Positions 59,743 through 64,000 of a DNA stretch of 64,000 bases are shown here, piece after piece. Origin of the DNA: Diplocarpon mali (taxonomy: Eukaryota; Ascomycota; Leotiomycetes; Helotiales; Drepanopezizaceae); the NCBI GenBank assembly GCA_024741835.1, contig JAENRP010000159.1, positions 1 through 64,000 on the forward strand, given 5' to 3'. Positions within the stretch are counted from its first letter, which is position 1; the number at the start of each line of letters is the position of its first letter. Made by a program: the position numbers and the translations under genes. The notes beneath the pieces were generated by a model, which ran no database searches, was not told where the DNA came from, and saw nothing but the letters and a program-made list of their open reading frames with translations.

Positions 59743-59906
59743 TATGCCCTAACCAACTTAAATAGTAGCCCTTGCTACTATTAGCGAAGATATAAGACTT
59801 TTGCAAGTCAAGAATACTAGCCCTTTTATAAGTATAAGGACTAATAGCTAGATTAGTAAAGAGGGAAGGAAGGAGAGAAGAGAAAGGGGATTTTTTTTTT
59901 TTTTTA

Positions 59907-60343
59907 ACTTATAAGCTAGGACTACAAGTGGATTTCGGAAAAACCGGTAGAGGGAAAGGGAAAGAGGCAAGAGGGTAATTCGATAAATTGAAAATCTTCT
60001 TTTGAGTAAGATAACTCGCAAGCTGGGATTATAAATTAGAAATCCGAAAATTAGCAAAGCTATTAAAGTATAAATTAAAGAAAAATTAGAAACAATTTCA
60101 AGCGATCTTAAGAATATATGGCCTAACTAACTTAAGAGGCGACCCTGCCGAATAAGGTAAAAATAATTAAAAACCGCATTAGCCGTAAAGTGACTTAGGC
60201 AAGTTTAGAGGGTTTCGATAGGAAAGTTATCGAAAGGTTTAAAGTTGATATATCTAAGTATTGAAATTGAAGAAGTTAGTGAAAAAGTCGAATTATCTAA
60301 AACCGTATTAGCGTATTCCTACTTATAAGCTAGGCTCGGAAGT
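59907..60343. repeat. Three palindromes in C2
   Basis: Copies at 59907-59929, 60014-60036 and 60321-60343, all in non-coding DNA. The first lies directly after a poly-T run. Confidence 0.8.
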
Positions 60344-60748
60344 GGAATTCCAGTTTTTATATAAAGCTTAATTAGCCTTTGCTAAGTAAGTATAATAAGG
60401 TATAGAATAGCTAATAGGGGTATTATAATTAAATGCAATAGAAGAAGGTTTACCCTATTTAGGATTAATTTCTAAGATAAGGTTTTTAAAATAAAAGGGG
60501 GCTTTTCTTAGCCTTTTAAATAATTCCTATTAGCTATTGAAATAAGGGGTTTTTCAGAATCGTTTCTAAAGCAAGAGTTTAAGTTCTATCGAATTGAATA
60601 TTCGATACTATAAGCGTTTAAGGTTGCTAATATAGCTAATCAAATGTATTTATTCTAAAAGGGCTAGAATTTAAAAAAATCGTACTATTAAAGCTAATAA
60701 TTTAAGCTTTTTAAGTAAAGAAAAGGGATAGGGGTTTCAATTAAGAAG

Positions 60749-60975
60749 TCGAAAGGGGGTTATTGAAAAAAAGAGGTTTTTTAAAGCAAAGACTGATAGT
60801 AACAATTAATTGAATGATTCTCGTATCGAAAGGGGGTTATCGAAAAAAGAGGTTTTCGAAGCAAAGACCGATAGTAATAATTAATTGAATAATTCTTACG
60901 TCGAAAGGGGGTTATTGAAAAAAGAGTTTTTCAAAGCAGAGACTAATAGTAATAATTAACTAAATGATTCTTGCA
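60749..60975. repeat. Tandem repeat, three units of 75-77 bp, in the C2 leader
   Basis: Each unit starts TCGAAAGGGGGTTAT (units at 60749, 60826 and 60901) and contains GACYGATAGTAA. C1 has only one diverged equivalent. Sequence between units differs mostly by C/T and G/A. Confidence 0.82.
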
Positions 60976-61086
60976 TTAAAAGGGGTTTTCAAAAGGTTGA
61001 TCTCTTATCTACAAACTAAGAGAATTAAGAGGAGAAGTTGTATAAAGACGAAATCTTAAAGGAATCGTCCCTATATAGGTCACTAA

Positions 61087-61404
61087 TATAAGAGGGAGTA
61101 GGAATAACACCTAAGAATAGGCCTATATAAAGACTAAAGACAAAGAGGGAGGAAGTACTATAAGTAGGCTTTCTGAAGATAAGAACTAGGACAATTCACT
61201 AGTTAAAGGTAAAATAGGTAGTTAGTATTGCGCGCTATCTTTAAGTATAATAGTAGTTCTATTTATACCCCTTTCGACCCTTAGCCGATCATATGACTTC
61301 ATTACATGACTTATATCACGTGACTCCTCTATCGACTCTCTATCCTGTGACTCCTCGACTGTCACGTGACTATCACGTGACTCCTTTTCTTCTAGGTCTT
61401 TACA
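61087..61404 (-). repeat. C2 right LTR (318 bp) with CACGTG cluster
   Basis: It holds CACGTG at 61317-61322, 61363-61368 and 61374-61379, each within TCACGTGAC. These look unmutated and may be transcription factor sites of the LTR promoter. Confidence 0.9.
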
Positions 61405-61627
61405 ATATATATATTAATATCCTACTGACTAAGCAATAGGGTTATATAATAATACATTAGAGTAATAGCTATATTACCTATCTTAATACCCTTACTTAAA
61501 CCTTACTCTAATTGACCTATAGTTAGGAAAATAATAATTATCCTTTTATACTAATCTAACTCCTAAGTATCTCTTTAAATTAAAAATAATCAATTAATAA
61601 TAACCTCTATTGAAATTACCAAACTTC

Positions 61628-61779
61628 ACTCGCAAGGCAGGACTAGGAGTCAATTTTCCTAAAAGCGTTCCTTTATAAGACTATATGACTTGACTTGCGG
61701 TTTAGGCCTAAGAGTCGATCTAAAAAAAACTTTCCTTTATAAGACTATATAACCTAACTCGTAGGATAGGCTTAGGAGT
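61628..61779. repeat. Three palindromes in the X4 3' region
   Basis: Copies at 61628-61650, 61693-61715 and 61757-61779, orthologous to the trio in X1 and X2. Confidence 0.85.
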
Positions 61780-61793
61780 CGTCCTTAAGCCTG

Positions 61794-63838
61794 CTAAGCT
61801 CCTATTATCTTTTGTAACCTTAGTATATCTTTAAATGCTTTAAACTTTGCAATTATCTTTAGTAGCTTTATAAATCTATTTACTACTATTTGATCAGTTA
61901 GGATATAGGTAATTAATAACTTATTCTTTATAATAAAGTTATAAATAAAGTAACAAGTAATATTGATATATTTCGATCGCTTATATAAGTATGGATTCTT
62001 TATAAGTGCAATCACCTTTATATTATCTATTTAAAGATTAATATAGTTCTTATCTTATCTAATATACTTAATAAAACTTATATCTTTTAAAACTTAGGCG
62101 ATTTATAATCCTTATTTACAATTTGATAATATTAATATATATTTAGCCTTAATGCTTGCAATAGCTACTAATTTCTACTTCTTACTTCCTTATAATATAG
62201 GTCTACTATATAATACTATTATACTTTTAAATATACTTTTCCGACCTTTTATATTTGCTTAATCGGAATTAGTATATACCTTAAGCTTTGCGCTTATATA
62301 TTTCGTTAGTCTATATCTTACCTTTTATATAATTATTAATTAAAGGTACCTTTTAAATCGCTTAATTACATTCTTATATTAAATTGTTAGATCTTTTAGG
62401 TTTTAATCAAATTGCCTAATAATAAAGGCGATATCTGGTCTTATATATACTATAATATATATAATCGCTTTAATATCCTATTAATACTTCTTTAAATCTC
62501 CTTTCTACTTATTTTTATTAATAGGCTTTAACTTATTATACTTTCCTTTGATTGGAGTACGCTTTGGCTTAAAGTTAAGAGTATAAGTAGAAAGTCCTAT
62601 TTAATCTAGGATCTTTTTAATATACTACTCTTAGTCTAATTAGAGTTCTTAAGTAAAGCGGTTCCTTATAAAGCGAATGCTAAGGATCTTATAAATTCCC
62701 CTTAGATCCTTAGTATTAAAACGTTTTCAAATAGTTATAAAGAACTAATCTAATTAAGTAGTTATTTTCGCAGCTATAATAATATTATTAATTTATAATA
62801 GCAACTTGATTCTACGCTTAATATAAGTAAATAGATAAGGGTTAATTAGGCTTTAAACGAATCCTATTTCTATTAAAGTAGAATTATATAAGAGGTTCTA
62901 ATTAGAGGCTAATTACTTAAGCCTATAGATAATATAGAATATATAGAAAGAGTAGCTAGTATATATAAGAATATTATTAGATTAAAAGAGAAAAATCCAT
63001 TCCTTTATAATTGCTTTAGTAAATATATTTTTAATATTGTACTATTTGCATTTAAGGTCCTTAGTAGCTACTATTACTATAAATATGCGAAGGGTATCTA
63101 TGCGAACTATTGGCGCAAACGTATTGAAGTAGTCTTCTCTATACTATTAAGAGAAGCCTTTAGCTATAAGCCTTGCCTTATAATGTTTTAAAGTCCTATT
63201 TGCATATATCTTAATTATAAAGACCCACTTTATTAAAACTAGGTTCATATCCTTTAGCGTCGGTTCTTCTATTTATATACTATTTATAATAAGAGAACTT
63301 ATCTCCTTTTAAATTGCCTTATTCTATACTACTCTATTCTTTAAATTGTTAATAGCTTTATTATACGTTTTTAAAAGAGAGATTTTCATTATCTCCTTAG
63401 TGGCTAGGAACGTATTATCTTTATTAAAGCTCTATTAAAGTTCAAGCTTATAGATCTTATATACTATTATAGCCTAGATACGCTTAGACTCGCGTTTATT
63501 TAAGTTGTCTTTTAGTTCTAAGTCTTTATTTCTCTTTAAAGGCGTAGGTTTAGCTATAGGTTCTATAGGCTTATTATTTAAGGAACCGCTTTCTAATAGT
63601 AGAGGCTTATTATTACTTATACCTATTTTAAGAATATCCTTTACTATAAGTACTTTAATTAAAGGGATAATAATATTAAAGTTGTTTTATACTTTAAGTA
63701 GTTTGCAAACGATAGGAATAGTCTATTCGGCCTTTAGGCGACTAATAGGTTATCGATTAGCAAGTGCGCTTAATATACTTAAGTTAAGAGAAAGGGGTTA
63801 TTAATTCGGCTTAATAGTATTACTATTAAGTAGTATAC
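61794..63838 (-). pseudogene. X4 pol remnant (end of integrase linker, RT, RNase H)
   Basis: On the minus strand, from the INT-RT linker (63838-63500) through RT to RNase H, with TAG at 61796-61794. RNase H keeps ALIKNPYLYKRSKYINI (about 62015-61960), which matches the copia end motif of a His-poor type. The RT box at 62795-62784 reads stop-I-N-N, the worst decayed of the four X copies. Confidence 0.87.
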
Positions 63839-64000
63839 TGTTGCAGGAATGCCCGTCATATGTTTGTCATATGATCTGTTATATGACATATCATATATAT
63901 GATATTTTATATGACTTGCCATATGACTTAGTGGCAGCCCTTGTTAAATAGCTCGTAGTTAGAGAGCTCTTATAAATTAAGATACCTAATATCGTCATTT
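63839..64000 (+). mobile_element. A'': start of another A element, cut by the window edge
   Basis: It starts TGTTGCAGGAATGCCCG and runs 162 bp into a 233-type LTR (GTGGCAGCCCTTG). The left flank is TATAC. Whether a full element follows lies outside the window. Confidence 0.85.

Larger units (their letters stand above)
59425..61404 (-). mobile_element. C2: complete short LTR element, no Gag
   Basis: Two 318-bp LTRs (59425-59742 and 61087-61404) flank 1,344 bp. Target duplication ATAT (59421-59424 and 61405-61408). Compared with C1 it lacks the stretch that codes for Gag, so it is non-coding. The leader start on the minus strand is TTAGTGACCTATATAGGG, as in C1. Three palindromes lie inside (59907, 60014 and 60321). 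I infer that both Gag and Pol would have to come from elsewhere. Confidence 0.9.
59311..63838 (-). mobile_element. X4: X element, minus strand, 3' half, cut by an A element
   Basis: The 3' LTR is in two parts (59311-59424 and 61409-61488) around C2. The 3' untranslated region with three palindromes follows, then pol. At 63838 an A LTR begins and the rest of X4 is outside the window or lost. Confidence 0.88.

Noticed and set aside
1..64000. tRNA, rRNA or intact host genes
   Set aside because: No cloverleaf-like A and B box pair, rRNA block or intact frame with ordinary codon use was seen by eye. A covariance-model tRNA scan would be needed to be certain.

Overview
The window is AT-rich, gene-poor DNA made of nested LTR retrotransposons. 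Nearly all differences between copies are C-to-T or G-to-A, mostly CpA to TpA, and long reading frames are broken mainly by TAA and TAG where a Gln or Trp codon is expected. This is the pattern left by repeat-induced point mutation (RIP), so the source is most likely a filamentous ascomycete. I cannot name the species. No intact host gene, rRNA, tRNA or CRISPR array was seen. Family names below (X, A, D, E, C) are mine.

Families. X is a Ty1/copia element of about 6.1 kb with 195-bp LTRs and a single gag-pol frame of about 1,680-1,696 codons. A is a copia element of about 5.5 kb with 247- or 233-bp LTRs and a frame of about 1,570 codons. D and E are related longer copia elements (7.6 and 7.3 kb), coded on the minus strand, with an extra tail of about 1.3-1.4 kb between RNase H and the 3' LTR. 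C is a short non-autonomous LTR element with a Gag of Ty3/gypsy type, 247- or 318-bp LTRs and 4-bp target duplications.

Layout. 1-28233 is a minus-strand X copy (X0). It is split by a solo C LTR (2850-3093) and by A1 (3964-27433, target duplication TATTA). A1 is itself split by C1 (9083-19573, GCAC), which holds D (9712-17309, CCTAA); the 3' LTR of A1 is split by E (19857-27205, ATATG). 28234-28846 is the end of another minus-strand X, cut by a C LTR (28847-29093). After a 25-base assembly gap, 29301-36934 holds two large tandem paralogous genes on the minus strand, full length but riddled with RIP stops, of no family I recognise. 36935-52394 is mainly plus-strand X elements (X1, two partial copies, X2) with a partial A element. 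52395-59310 is an X fragment holding a complete minus-strand A element (A2, GACTA). 59311-63838 is a minus-strand X whose 3' LTR holds a complete C element (C2, ATAT). Another A element starts at 63839 and runs off the right edge.

The most unusual feature is a 23-nt imperfect palindrome (ACTC arm, GGCC-GGCC core, GAGT arm) that I find about 70 times by hand count. It lies in X, A, C and the two unknown genes, in coding and non-coding DNA, but not in D or E. Wherever it is inside a long frame that I could check, it is read in the same codon phase (T-x-R/K-P-G-P/L-x-V), including in proteins that are otherwise unrelated.
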